From positions 4,280,501 through 4,344,500 of the forward strand of contig OZ014412.1 of NCBI GenBank assembly GCA_963965975.1: DNA of 64,000 nucleotides, given 5' to 3'. Positions 49,301 through 61,599 of the stretch are shown piece by piece (within the stretch, counting starts at the first letter, position 1; each line of letters begins with the position of its first letter). The notes under the pieces are model-generated. The model was not told the origin of the DNA. It did not search any database and saw only the letters and a program-made list of their open reading frames with translations. Source of the DNA: Xestospongia bergquistia. Lineage: Eukaryota > Porifera > Demospongiae > Haplosclerida > Petrosiidae. A program made the translations under genes and the position numbers.

Positions 49301-51186
49301 AAGCAAACTAATCTACCTGATGGTGGTGTAAAGATCACAACAACATTCATTGTAACAAGTACTAACAATGGTACTACTATAAGATGCCATGCTGATAATG
49401 ATGGTACAAATCAACATACATATTCTTCAAAAGTACCCGTTTATGCTCAAGGTCAGTATATAGTTAGGTATATGTTAATATTCTTAACATGAACCAGACC
49501 CTCCTGGAGCTGTCTTTGATTTCCAAGGATATCAGTTAGATGATTGTTGTATTGTCTTCTCCTGGTCTCCTCCATTTACATTAGGACAGTTAAATGTGTG
49601 GTATCAAGTGACATTAAGTGTAGGAGAAGAAGTGATGCCATCAGAAGTAATCTATATTATTAACTACACTTATTGTCCTATTGACCTAACTAATGGAGAA
49701 TATAGACTTAATATTACTACAATCAATGGAGCAGGGACTGGAATATGGAACAGTAATACTACAATGTTTAAAACAAGTAAATAATCATAATATAATTATA
49801 TCAGGTACATGTAGTTCTAAGAAACCCTCTTAATAGTGGACACTGTTTTAAAATGTCCTCAATAAAGAGGTCAAATAATACACTAAAGTATTAGTATGTG
49901 ACAAAAGCCAGTTTCTCAAATATTAAGTGTGTCCTTAATTTAAACACGAGATGTTTAACCACTTTTCTCCACCTATTTATTAATATATATATGACTCTTA
50001 AGAAGACCAAATTGTAAATGGTTATTTGTTTGTATTTCTTTGAGTAGTTTATATTACTTTATTACTTTACTAATTGAAAATATGTTTCCAGATCAGACAC
50101 TTAATCCCTCCTATAACAATAACATCACTTCTCGTCAAAATAACAAGTGGACCTATTACTTTAAATTACCAGTAAGTGTCACATGATCTGTTGATACGTC
50201 ACATGACTTACTCTCTTACTTCAGCTCTGTATTCAACCTATTATCAATACAACAGTAATGAGTTGTAATTTAAAGAACTCTTCTGATTGTTATAACAGTA
50301 CTAATGTTATTATTATCACTGACTTTAATGGAAATAAAACCATTGTCTCAAAGATAGATCTACCTCCTAAAGAGAAATTTACTACATGTATTTTCTTGGA
50401 GTATGAGAGTGGACAGATATTTCAAACTACTCCAGTAAATACCAGTAAGTATATTGTATGTGTTTGTATATATTATTAATAGTTTGTTTAAAGGTACTCA
50501 TGATCTACAAGGTATCACCGTTTGGAATACTTCAGATAATGTCCTATGTCTTCAATTTAAACTTGTTCATGGCAGACACATAACTGAACTACATCTATAT
50601 ATGAGAAATGAATATAAATATTATAATTCAACCGTTTCCCACATAAGACATCTTCGTTTTGAGCATTGTTTAAGTGATATACCTCCTGGTAATAACTGGA
50701 CATTATATGTATGTGATGGAGTCCTACCTAATGTCAGTGATACATGTTCTAATCCAGCTGTTATATTAACTGATATTAATATCACTGGTAGAATATCTAT
50801 AGAACCTTCTACTACAATAATTAGAACTTTATCTAGTAGTTGGAAACCTACTGTAACAACCACTGCTAGTGGGTCTTCCAATTTGAAAGGTAAGTAAACA
50901 CTACAATTTATTGTTACAATGTTATTGATGTGTCTACCATAGAAATTGCAATTGGAGTAGGAGTAGCAGTAGGACTTATTATTGCAGTTATTTTTATTCT
51001 TATTGTAATGCTGGTTATATGGAAGAAATGTCCAAGTAAGTTAATATTATAGTTTACAATTTAGATTGAAATGTATCATCTTCAGAAATTGCTAAAAAGC
51101 CATGTACTGAAAAGTGTTGTTCTTTAATAATGACAAAGCTGGTTGTTACATCGAACGGAGGAATTAAAGGGATGATTAAAAGCTGA
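46396..51186 (+). CDS. R11: Ig-FN3 receptor with short Cys/Lys tail
   Basis: Eight exons give 513 residues: 46396-46483 (29-residue signal peptide, FITFFGLLFLSKIISYAA), 49167-49451 (Ig-like), 49498-49776 (FN3), 50092-50171 and 50225-50444 (D3), 50494-50889 (D4; [18 protein letters not shown]), 50943-51035 (TM; VGVAVGLIIAVIFILIVMLVIWKK), 51086-51186 (tail). The tail of about 33 residues is CTEKCCS followed by basic residues; no tyrosine motif. A 2.7-kb first intron contains transposon debris. Ectodomain exons are closest to R1, while the tail is unrelated to R1. Splicing past 51186 to the half Death domain at 53 kb would be needed for a class I product; no joining exon was found. Confidence 0.82.
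47698..48672. mobile_element. insertion bounded by direct repeats, with transposase trace
   Basis: A repeat of about 65 bp (starts aatattaacgcataccaac, 47698-47765) recurs at 48607-48672. Between the copies the plus strand reads TTSRNSPGVNRLKIFETIP at about 48165-48220, then after a shift VDDFDHETIRQK. The DDFD-x-x-x-IRR/K context resembles an N-terminal segment seen in DDE-type transposon proteins; this is from memory of the family, not a search. The rest is decayed. Confidence 0.35.
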
Positions 51187-52590
51187 TAACTAGGTATGTA
51201 ATGTTACTAATGTGTGATAATAGTTATATGTTTATTATTATTATTATTACAGCAACTACTTTAGGGTGTGTTTGAATAGTAAATCTTATTGCGCCCAGTG
51301 TCCTGTTGTTGTGTGATTCCTTGTTGCTCTTCTGTCTCTGTTTTTATTGAAAGTTGACATTATTTTTTCAAAAAAATTTTGAACTTTTGTTTTTGGCCAA
51401 TGTCCTTCATTGTAGGTTATTATTTTTGTAACTCCATTCCTCTTATCCTTGGATTTATTACTGAGTTTTTTAGTTACTGTGTAACTTTATTAACTCTTTC
51501 TTAATAATAGTTTTATAGTACTGTTTAATTGTAGACAATAGTCATGTTACTTGAAAGAAACAACATTGATGGTCATAGCTCAATACTTGAATCTACCAGA
51601 CAAACTTACTCTAATGGCTAACCCTACCATTTTGGATCATTAAAGGATGTTATTAAAATAAATGAATGAAAGATGTGGGTATTTATTGTTTCATGTATCT
51701 TCATGTAGAAAATATAAGTGTCATAATTATGTAAATAATAATATGATTGTTTATTGTAGATACACTACATGTAAATTTATCATGTAATCTATATAATCAT
51801 GAACATTATACAATGAACATTTTCAGTTGTTGCATAGCGTTCCTTTTTTTTCAATAATTGCTTTATGGAGTCATTTACTTGTAGATTATAGTCGCGTTGG
51901 TACGAACGTAACAACGCTGATGAATAATACCTGAGCAAACTTTCATTGGAGGGTGTGTTTGTCATGGGCGTGTTCTTTTTGCTCTACAGACTAAAACATT
52001 GCAAGTGTTTAGTTAATTCTCTCTGATCTAAATCGATCTATCTGCTGTTCACTCTAGACAAGTCATTAAAGGTAAGATATAATTCAAAGGGTGTGGCAAA
52101 TGAAATAGATAATGTTTGTCTTTCCTAATCATCTCAGTTTCAATATAACTATTGATCTCATTGATATGTTTATCTATAACTTCCAGCTGTTTATTATACC
52201 TACTGTATGTAGTACTAAAAGATATCATAATAAACATTATTATACAACATACCTGTCATTATTGTCATTATTAAATATAATAGGCTAATTCTCCATACGG
52301 CTTTTTCACAAATTATGTCATTAAACTGATCACTGTGCCCTCAAACAAAGGAAGTAGCATGTCTAGTACATTACTATATATCATTTTAGTCTGTTAGATG
52401 TAAAAACAACCTATATTGTGCAATAAATTTGTCTTCATTTCCTGTTCCATTGTTACAAGTCTCATTCCTATGTTACATATTACATACATGTAAAATACAG
52501 ATTAATAATATTGTACATAATATGTGGACTAGTATATGCTATATCCAGTTGTCTACATTATAATTTATCCTACAAATTGTATTTTTCCAG
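51187..52590. other. R11 3' flank
   Basis: No convincing gene. The minus-strand segment 52050-52237 (KQLEVIDKHINEINSYIETE) has a faint relative at 37745-37870 (INSYFENE), so both may be remnants of a small unknown gene. Confidence 0.35.
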
Positions 52591-52959
52591 CTGCTATCAT
52601 GACAACTCTACCTCCACCCACCAATGATAGAAAAAGATGTTAAAAAAAGAAAGACAGTAAAGAAGAGAGTGAGGAAGAAAAAGGAAAAGGAAAAGTATGG
52701 TGCTTGATAGTGTTGGATGACATTAACTCGCTCTCTCTCTCTCTCTCTCAGTACTGTCATAGAATTTCAAGCAGAACTAGCTTCTCAACAAGGTCTATCA
52801 CAGCCAAGATGGTGGATGGAGTCAATTAGGATGAAGATGTAGGAATTGAAGTAAAGGAAAGCAAAAAGGAAGAAGAAAGATAAGACCAAAGACAGTGTGT
52901 GTGTAAACATGTAATGTATGTATCAATTGATTTCTTTGCTAGTCACAAAGACAGTATAG

Positions 52960-53176
52960 ATGAACACAGTCCTTGAAAGGGGGAGTGGTTTATTTAGCAG
53001 TAATTGTGCCAGTAGTATCAGAGAACTATTTTAGAGCTTATATTGCTCCACATGTAACTACAAAACTACAAGAGATGGGTACTGCCCTAGCACTAACTCC
53101 ATCTGAACTAGATGACATTGAAGAGAACCATCAAGGTATCACTGGTATGTTCCAACTATGGGTAGAAACACATTGA
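52960..53176 (+). pseudogene. half Death domain
   Basis: The reading APHVTTKLQEMGTALALTPS, then ELDDIEENHQGITGMFQLW and VETH and stop, covers the first helices of a Death domain (compare R1 WFPIGIGLGMSGEQLEEI...GNLFYEW). The remaining helices are absent. An ATG at 52973 is available but no gene upstream was linked. A decayed copy lies at about 59080-59205. Possibly the lost C-terminus of R11 or of a Death adaptor. Confidence 0.5.
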
Positions 53177-53639
53177 GATTACCTTCTCAATTAGTGACAA
53201 CAGTTAAGTCATAAGAATGTTAATATTAATTTTCATTCTATAACAATATTGTGGTTATGTTAACTAACTAAAAATGAGTGACCCCAGACTATTTAACTCT
53301 ACATCCAGCTGTGTATATTAATTTATATATAGTATCAATGTATTATAACCTTAATTATTATAATTGCAATATACACAAACTATTTTAATTAAAAGAGATT
53401 GTCCTTTGAACTTGTATTGTAGCCAGAGCTAGTAAGTGTTATGTACAAATAAGAGAGGGGGGAGTTTACATAATAATGTTATGAATGTGACACATACTGT
53501 TGTAGATCAAAGTTGAAGCACTACCCACACGGTGACGTCCATATAATATGATAATATTCCTAAGTGGCTTTATATAAACCATTGAATGGATCATTATTTT
53601 GAAAATTTGAATTGAAAGACACATGCAAGTTATCTCGTT

Positions 53640-54714
53640 ATGAGGATTAGTCAAAAGTAAGTTATGTTATCTCTTTCTCTTACATATATTTATTATTGTT
53701 TTAGGTTATATTTGATTGCTTTACTAATACTTGCTGTTGGTGTCTCCCCTACTGGAGATCATTATAATAGTAAGACATGTTAATCTGCTTCATTTGTGTT
53801 TTTTTGGTTTATTGAATGTATTATATATGATCAATATATGAAATACTCTTGTACTAACAAAAGATTATTTATAATAAAGTTATTAACAACTTACATGTCC
53901 TGACGTACTAATTTAGTACTTAAGGTAGGTGGGGGAATTTCGAACGTAAGGGTGTGCTCTTTGATTTTTGCTCTGCTGAAGAGAGGCCCTCACTCGAAAA
54001 TGCTGCTTATTAATGCTACAAAATTGCAAGATCTTTTTTTGGACAAAATTCCTTTTCTTCTTCATCTATGTCCTCATTACGAAGTTTCTCCTACAAACCA
54101 TGATTCTGTACTGGACGTCAAAATAGTCAGTTAGTCTGCGGCTGGACCTTAAATCTTAGAAACTAGATGTTTGGATTTTATTTTATGGCTTAAAAGTTAG
54201 CCCCAGGAATTTTAGTATTGAAAATCCAGGCCTTATATATAATATATATGTATTATATTTATCAGGTATTACTTTAATGTATCTTGTGGAATAATATAGC
54301 TATAATCTTATAGGTTTGTTTGTAGACTCCATTAATAGTATTTTATTTATACTTTGTCTGTTATTTACAGATAGTACATCAAATATTGAAAATACTGACC
54401 CAAGAAGAGTAATTGGAATTAGTCTTACTGTTGTCATGTTGTTCACAGCTATTGGTAAGAATAATCTATATAATAAATAATTTTATATTAATTTACTCAT
54501 TTACAGTATCATGTCTTCTTATTGTGGTGTTATGTTCAAATAAAAAAGGTAAGATATTAGTTATATGGAATTATTTGGTAGTTGTCAGATGAAAATCTAA
54601 TTAAACCTTGAACTTGTATAGAAGTATCTACTGACTCAAACCAACAAGAACTACAACAATGTCAAGTGGTTATTGGTAAGACCATTGAAGAGTACAAGAG
54701 TTTTAAACGAGGAG
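53640..54714 (+). CDS. signal peptide plus TM protein without ectodomain
   Basis: Exons 53640-53656, 53705-53769, 54371-54454, 54507-54548 and 54622-54714 join in phase. The product has a signal peptide (LYLIALLILAVGVS), about 20 residues of extracellular sequence (SPTGDHYN, NIENTDPRR), a TM over two exons (VIGISLTVVMLFTAIG then VSCLLIVVLC) and a hydrophilic tail (VSTDSNQQELQQCQVV). The phase-1 exon layout of signal, TM and tail is that of the receptors, with Ig-FN3-D3-D4 missing. A possible last exon at 54953-54997 (ETAITETSTTERTI) resembles an R7 tail exon but does not fit the phase, so the C-terminus is unresolved. Could be an internally deleted receptor or a small signalling adaptor. Confidence 0.5.
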
Positions 54715-56640
54715 GTATTTATGATATTAGACATTACTTGACAACATTTAAAAATATCTGTTTATTCAGCAACTTTATTATTACTCACTACTAATTGTTC
54801 TGGTATTTAAACTAATGACACATCTATAACTAACAATGAACTCAAGACATTAACAAATGGAAAAAGACAATAGTCACAGTTATAAGGTTCATTTATGTTA
54901 ATAATATATTATAGCTTTATAATGTCAATTATTAGGACAAACAGGAGACTGCCATAACTGAAACATCAACAACAGAACGAACAATCTAATATATAATTAC
55001 TTTGTCTTTCATTAAAATGTTTAAATGAACTAAATATCTAATTAGGAATCACTAAAATATACTTATTGGGACATTGTACATGTTTGATTTATTGTTTGTC
55101 ATTATTGTATCTTCAAAATGTTAATTAATATTAACTTAATTTTTGTATTGAAAAATAATTTTCTTTATGGGAATTGGGAAGTGGTGACAATGAGTTAGAC
55201 CAGTTTTATATATCACTACCTTATATCTGTTTATGTGTAGAAATTTTACTCTAGATGTTTGGGAAAATTTTAATAATCTAGGATTTAGGATAGAAATTTT
55301 GTAATTGGATCTAATCCAAGGTTTTTAACAGTGCTTAAAGATTTTCTGTAGATTGTATTTTGTGTATATTCCAACTATGGCTGAATATAATACTGAAAGC
55401 ATTGTTTAAAGAAATATTGAAGTGCTACTCAATAGTCCTATCTCTCTTCCTACTCTCTATTCTACAGTATCATATAGTACAGTAGTACATGAGACATCAA
55501 TAATGTAGTATTGATTAAAACTAATAAACTAATGACTAAACTATAAATATAATTTATACTACTCTCTATGTAGGTATATGTGTGGTTGACTGATGGTATA
55601 ATTGTTCAGTTTTGTAACTAGTGACATATAGTACTAATAAACTAGTGATATAAGTGTGAACATAATTTAAACACATAGTTATACTACTACTTTGACTATT
55701 ACAATCAATATTTTACATAATGTACAAGTCATGTGACACCTGAACTAATTACTTGTTCATTTACTATCTAGATGTACATGTACTCGGACTACATGGACTA
55801 CATGGATATTATTATTTTTGTTAATGACCTTTTCCACTCATCAACATAACAACTCTTAGTAATATTACATAGTTTAAACATAGTAACAACATCCTATATT
55901 TTTAATCATATATAATTCTCAATTCTATATATCTCTTGTGTCACGTTGCAATAAAACTTGTGGCCATGTTTAGTTGAATGTGTAATGTTGGCCTGTAGTT
56001 TGCCCGGACTTTATTAACCTTGTACCCAGGTGTTCATTTCTGTTATTTTTATTCTATATATTACCACTTTAAGTGATATAAAAGACTTTGTTTTTTTAAT
56101 TCATTTTAAGTATTCAGTAATAAATTTATAATGTATCTATAATATTATATTTTATTATTTTGATTGACTTATCTGCTCTCAAACTATGTCAATATAAGTC
56201 AAATGATTGTTAATACAACAATAAAGGATTCCACAGATGTTATTATAGCTTTGTAGTATATATACATGTGCATTTGGCAACACAACTACATGTAATGTTG
56301 ATATCACAATGATATAACTTGGACTTTACAATAAGAACTTGTTCAGTTACTCATAAACTACATAGCTTAGTTGACCTTAGGATTGTGTTGTGACCATATA
56401 TACATATACCTATTATATACAGCAGTATCATTGGTAATCCAAACCAGAAGTTCAGAAGTTCATATATATATATCATATCATATGTAGAATGTAGTCACAT
56501 ATTGAATGTAGTCAGTTAGAATGGAGTGTATCTGCTGGTATAAATTGTAGTTATAGTGAACTAACTATTGTTAAAGATAACTTTATAATGATATTAACTA
56601 ATATTATTTTAATGTTGTAATAGCTCTATCTTCATGTTTT
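54715..56640. other. intergenic, repeat-containing
   Basis: 54950-55165 is repeated at about 59600-59835 (ctaaatatctaattagg, gacattgtacatgtttgatt, gttaattaatattaactta). 55480-55680 contains one arm of the fold-back sequence of 62.8-63.2 kb. No gene seen. Confidence 0.45.
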
Positions 56641-56648
56641 CAATACAG

Positions 56649-58440
56649 CTCCAGATATCACTGATGAAATAATTGTTTCTAATATCTCTGAAATATTATC
56701 ACTTAAGTTCAGTATATGTTACTTCATGAATACATTATTATTATAGACTATTATCAACATCATCAGTAGTTCCTTCTTTATCAAATATAGTTAATCAAAG
56801 TACCACCATTGCTAATGTTACTATTACTACTTTACTCAATTCTCATCCCACACCTATTAGTTTATTATTATCAGAAGCACCCTCTCTTATATGTGGTGGT
56901 ATGTAACACTAGACATGTCATATTTATATCATATCTTTTATTAGGTATTAAACCTAGACCTATTATTGATACCATTATACGATCACTATAGTAGTAATAA
57001 TGGGTGGAGTTATTGGACTAGTACTGATAACTGGTATCTTGTTATGTGTATTGTTTAGTTTAAGAAGAGATGTTTTTACAAACAAATTAAAAGGTACTTT
57101 GAATTAGTGTTGACAGAATACTTGTTGTTATAATAAAATGTACTATATTATAATTATTAATTACATCATAATGACATATAGTAATAACATATTATTGCTA
57201 GTACTAATATATTTCTATATACTACCACAGAAAATTTAAACTTAAATTAAATAATGTTTATTCATCACTTCAAATAGCAATGTGTTTCAGTGAAGGGGGT
57301 CACAGTTCAGTTCATAAGGTACAATATATTAAATACTAAATATATATCTTCTCACTGTCTGTTGCTGACTATCTCACTCCCCAAGATATATCAAAGACTA
57401 GAACAGATTATATTAATAGTCAGCAGGTGTGTTCTATATAATATGAATTCTTGTTACTATTATCTATCTGGTATCATATTTGCTGATAAGTTATGTTAAT
57501 ATATAACATATATATAACATTTGCTGATATATTAAGTAATTAGTATGCTCACTGTCATATATTTTAAATGACTAATTCTTCTTTACTATCAACACTGATC
57601 ATATGTACATTAGTGACATATAATATATCCATATATGGTCATAAATTATATGGGTACATTGTACATCACAGCATGTATCTGAAATTAAAAAGAATTAATC
57701 CATACCATATAAAGAACAACATAATGTATAACTTGTTTAAATAAGTATAGAGAGATAGATCCCAATTATTTAGGATGAATAGGTACATGGGAGTATGGAT
57801 GGATATATATTATAACATAAATCATAATAATGTTTACATGTAATTTTCTTGTTCTATATTTCTTGTTTTGTTATGTTGGAGATGTCTGTATTCCCTAGCA
57901 ACAACATAGCTACAATTATTATTTGCTAATTAATGGGGTTGTCCTCTATTTGGTGTTATATATGTTTTGTTATGTAATTGATCTCAAAATATGTAAAAAT
58001 TCAGCAGCTGTTTCTTGGAGACTATTGATTTTATAACATAACATAATAATTGTTATATTACATGATTAAATCCACACTATGTAATCTCCTTCTCTTACTC
58101 TCAAGGTGATCCAACATATCAGACACCAGAAAGACTTCAAACCCTCTATTGAGATAATGTCCCAACAACATCAGCATATGCTGAGCTCTCAACTGACCAC
58201 GTAAATCATTCTACTTATTGTATTAATGACATATACTATAGTACAATATATTATATATTATAAATACATGTATTGTTTAATGTAATATGTACATGTGGAC
58301 TTCTGTAGTGTCAGCTAATGCAAATTATGCCACATCTGAACCAGCTGGCAATGTCATCCTTTACTCTTCCCTCTACTTCCTACTACAACCTCTCCTCAGT
58401 TAGAGAATGTTGTTGATATGCCTGGTTATAGTGAGGTACC
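56649..58440 (+). pseudogene. 3' part of a diverged receptor with tyrosine-rich tail
   Basis: Three in-phase exons: 56649-56711, 56767-56898 (Ser/Thr-rich stalk with sequons, ending SLICG) and 56992-57093 (TM; VIMGGVIGLVLITGILLCVLFSL). Tail pieces follow: 57291-57318 and 58106-58200, the latter reading DPTYQTPERLQTLY, an in-frame TGA at 58150-58152, then DNVPTTSAYAELSTDH. SAYAEL fits the S-x-Y-x-x-L ITIM pattern. Later pieces (about 58310-58436) read NYATSEPAGN and PGYSEV in shifted frames. No ectodomain was found upstream. Probably a dead relative, but the tyrosine density is notable. Confidence 0.45.
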
Positions 58441-60463
58441 TGTTAATATAAAAAAAGGTATAGAGTATATATGTAATGATAGGACGCATTGAGTATATTG
58501 AGTATATGGGTATTGAGAGGATGCACTCATTACTCCACCCATTTTAGAACTATAGGAACAGTTAGGAGAACAGCTCAACCCAAGTTCAAAAATACAAACT
58601 TTCAAGTTCTCATTCTCATATTTGTTTTCTCAACTTTCTCTAGTCTTCTTTACCTTCTCTTCCAATTAGTAATGACCCATGATTATAATGGTGCCTTTTT
58701 ATTTGGTAACGAGGCATCATCTTCTCCATACCCATAAGATCAAATCAAGTATAATACGATATTGTTAATGATAGGGACTTTATCAGAATGAACAAAAGAT
58801 ATCATTGCTTGTTGTAATAATACAAATTGAATTTATTGATAAATAGTATTGAGGTAACTGTTTAATAGTTGGTCACCTTCCACACATGTACAAAAGATCT
58901 ATAAAAGATAATAATAATATTAGTCAATAATGAACTCTGTTATGTTCTCTTATTATTAAAGCAAATTAAATCATTTGATTGTTTTTCTTGTAACTTTATT
59001 CCAACAATGATGATGATGATGAGAGGTGGTAGTACTAATTGGCTAACAATAACATAAACTATATTATCATGCAACTACAAAACTATAAAAATAGATACTA
59101 AGATTATAAGAGATAGGTACTGCCCTAGCACTAACACCATCTGAACTAGATAACATTGATCAAGGAATTACTGGTGTGTTCCAACTTAGTAATGTGAAGG
59201 ACAATTAACTATATGACTCATGATAATGTGATATAATATGTGCTCATCTAATAGGATATGTCAATGAATTGGAGGAACATAAGCTCTACAATAGTCCTCT
59301 ACTACTATGGACATAAGTACTACTAAATAAACCACTCCCCCTTTCAAGCAGCATGTCTTTGTCTTCATCCACACACTGTCAAAGATCAGTCATTAATATC
59401 CTGTTCACTTTAACAATTACATCAACATTCTCTAGTGAATTATATACTTCAGAATATGATTTTGTAACATTATGTAATAGAACAATAATATTAACTGTAA
59501 GAATAGTAACAGATTACTAAAAACTTAAACAGTTAGTCAAGTTGTAAGTCATACACTATATGTACATTATGTAGATGATGTATATGTATCTAATAATGTT
59601 TAGATAACTGGGTATAAAAGTAGAGAGTCCTATAATTGAAATACTAACAACAGAGCAAACTAATAATCATATGTATAACTGTACAAATGTTCAAGTGTGC
59701 TAAATATCTAACTAGGAATATCTAAAAAAGCTTCTTGTGACATTGTACATGTTTGATTTATTGTTTGTTGTTTTTTGTGTCTTCAATATCTGTAGTGTTA
59801 ATTAATATTAACTTAATGTTTGTATTGAAAAGTGAACAACGTGATTTTCCTGAACTAGCTTAGTTAGTTCAGCTCTAGTCTATAGTGTACTGATACTACT
59901 GAAGTATAAAAATTCATAACATTAATGTTTCTAGTCAAATCAATATTAGTTTTGATTGAACAATTGTCATCAACAAAGTACATATGTATTACTATCATTG
60001 AAATAATTAAAATAACATTAATAAAATATATTAAGTGATACAGTTATTATTAAAGAATATTGTCCTAACATTTGTCTTGTCATATTATGTTATTTGATGA
60101 CAAAATATCTAAAATTGTATTAGTTAATGTGGAACATATCCCATAGTACTAGTGAATATATTATCTATTAAAATACCACTAATATAATAGACTATGTATT
60201 TAATAATTTGTATAGATTCATGATGTCTTTGCTTATATACATACACATATTTAAATGACTTTCGATAATCTAAATTTCAAATGTTATTTATCTGCAACAC
60301 ACAAAAATAAAAGAATAAAAATATTAAAAATATATATAAAAAGCATTACATCTCACTATTGTATTGTTATATTGAGGATATCCAGGTATAGCAGGTAAGA
60401 CTGGAGGTAGGTGATTCACTTGTAACAATCTAGTTTACTAATAATAAGCTCCTCTACCTACAG
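58441..60463. other. rearranged repeats, decayed Death domain
   Basis: 59080-59205 repeats the half Death domain (gcactaacaccatctgaact) with stops. 59325-59357 carries the sequence upstream of that domain (ctttcaag/cactcccc words, compare 52970-52995) in inverted orientation. 59600-59835 repeats 54950-55165. No intact gene. Confidence 0.5.
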
Positions 60464-61029
60464 TACTAACACATGATATTATTGAAGCTACCCTATATAA
60501 TGACCTAAGTAATATTGGTAAAATATGTTACAGCTGTCATTTTATAAGAGGAGCTATTGTTAAAGGTTGTCTTATTTCATTAACCTCCTCTACCTACAGT
60601 ACTAACATATCATTGATGTGTTCTCCAGTATGTAGTAGTACAGTAATTGGATGTACATATGATCTACCTAGTGGTATATATAATATGTATGTATATGATA
60701 TTGAAGAGGAGGGTAGATTATCAGATGACTGGGCAATATCATCTACTAATATCACTATTACTGGATTAGAACCAACTTATACATCCCTTTGTCAAATGAC
60801 TAGTTCTGTATCAGGTTCTGTTTCCATGGTTAAAGTATTAGTTGGTATATAGGAACAAATGACATAGTAATTAAACATATTTTACTAAGTGATTGACCAT
60901 AACTGATCTCATAACTTTATAATATACAGATAATACATAGGCAAATATTATAGGTTTTGTAATTCCTGTAATATAATAAAAGTTATTATAATATGCAGGT
61001 GGTCTTTTGGTGGTATTAGTTTTAGTATA
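60464..61029 (+). pseudogene. D4-related Cys-rich exon with truncated TM exon
   Basis: Exon 60464-60844 is open from acceptor to donor (phase 1 on both sides) and reads CYSCHFIRGAIVKGCLISL, MCSPVCSSTVIGCTYDLPSG, IYNMYVYDIEEEGR and STNITITG. The pattern C-x-x-D-[IL]-P-x-G followed by a Y/W-V strand and a VILTDI-like strand matches D4 of R1-R11. The next exon (60999-61029) begins a TM (GGLLVVLVLV) but hits TAA. A piece of the same exon recurs at 62678-62745. Likely a fragment of a second receptor family built on the same domain. Confidence 0.45.
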
Positions 61030-61295
61030 ATGCTCTCAACAAGCAGTCACTGACATAGTTGTTTATAGGTTTATGAATGCACACATATTATTGTTATAGC
61101 TAGGTGTGATTCTTTTATTATAGACCTCCTAAATTTAAATTGATTCATATAGAAAAAAATTAAACATCTAATAGCCTGTGGCAATTATATCAAAGTGTAT
61201 TTGTTTGAAGTTATTAGATGAGATTACTGACTCGTCATCTCATCCGTTACTCCACGCACAATTAGTTACGGCATCCAAAAATAATCATAATTCCA

Positions 61296-61585
61296 TTGCT
61301 TACATTGTATTATATCATATTTATTGTATTACTTGTATCATATTGTATTGTATTGTATTATATCGTATATAACGTATTGTATTGCATTATATTACTTGTA
61401 TCATATTGTATAGTATTGTATTACATTACTTGTATATATTGTATTATATTGTATGTAATGTATTGTATTGTATTATATTACATGCATCATATCATATTGT
61501 AATGTATTATATTATATATAATGTATAGTATTGCATTGTGTTACTTGTATTATATTATATTGTATTGTATTATATTACTTATTAC
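61296..61585. repeat. TATTGTATTATATTACTTGTAT-type minisatellite
   Basis: Repeated units of tattgtattatattac and tgtatcatattg fill about 290 bp. The open frames through it are low-complexity artefacts. Confidence 0.85.
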
Positions 61586-61599
61586 AATATCATTAATAG

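Noticed and set aside
51086-53176. R11 as a Death-domain receptor through splicing to 53.0 kb
   Set aside because: R11 has its own stop at 51186 and no in-phase exon bridging the 1.8 kb was found.
61178-61502. Two overlapping plus-strand frames rich in Ile, Tyr, Cys and Leu
   Set aside because: They run through the TATTGTATTATATT-type minisatellite and are low-complexity translations.
61296-61585. Possible CRISPR-like repeat array
   Set aside because: Units are contiguous and degenerate without unique spacers, and the window is eukaryotic.
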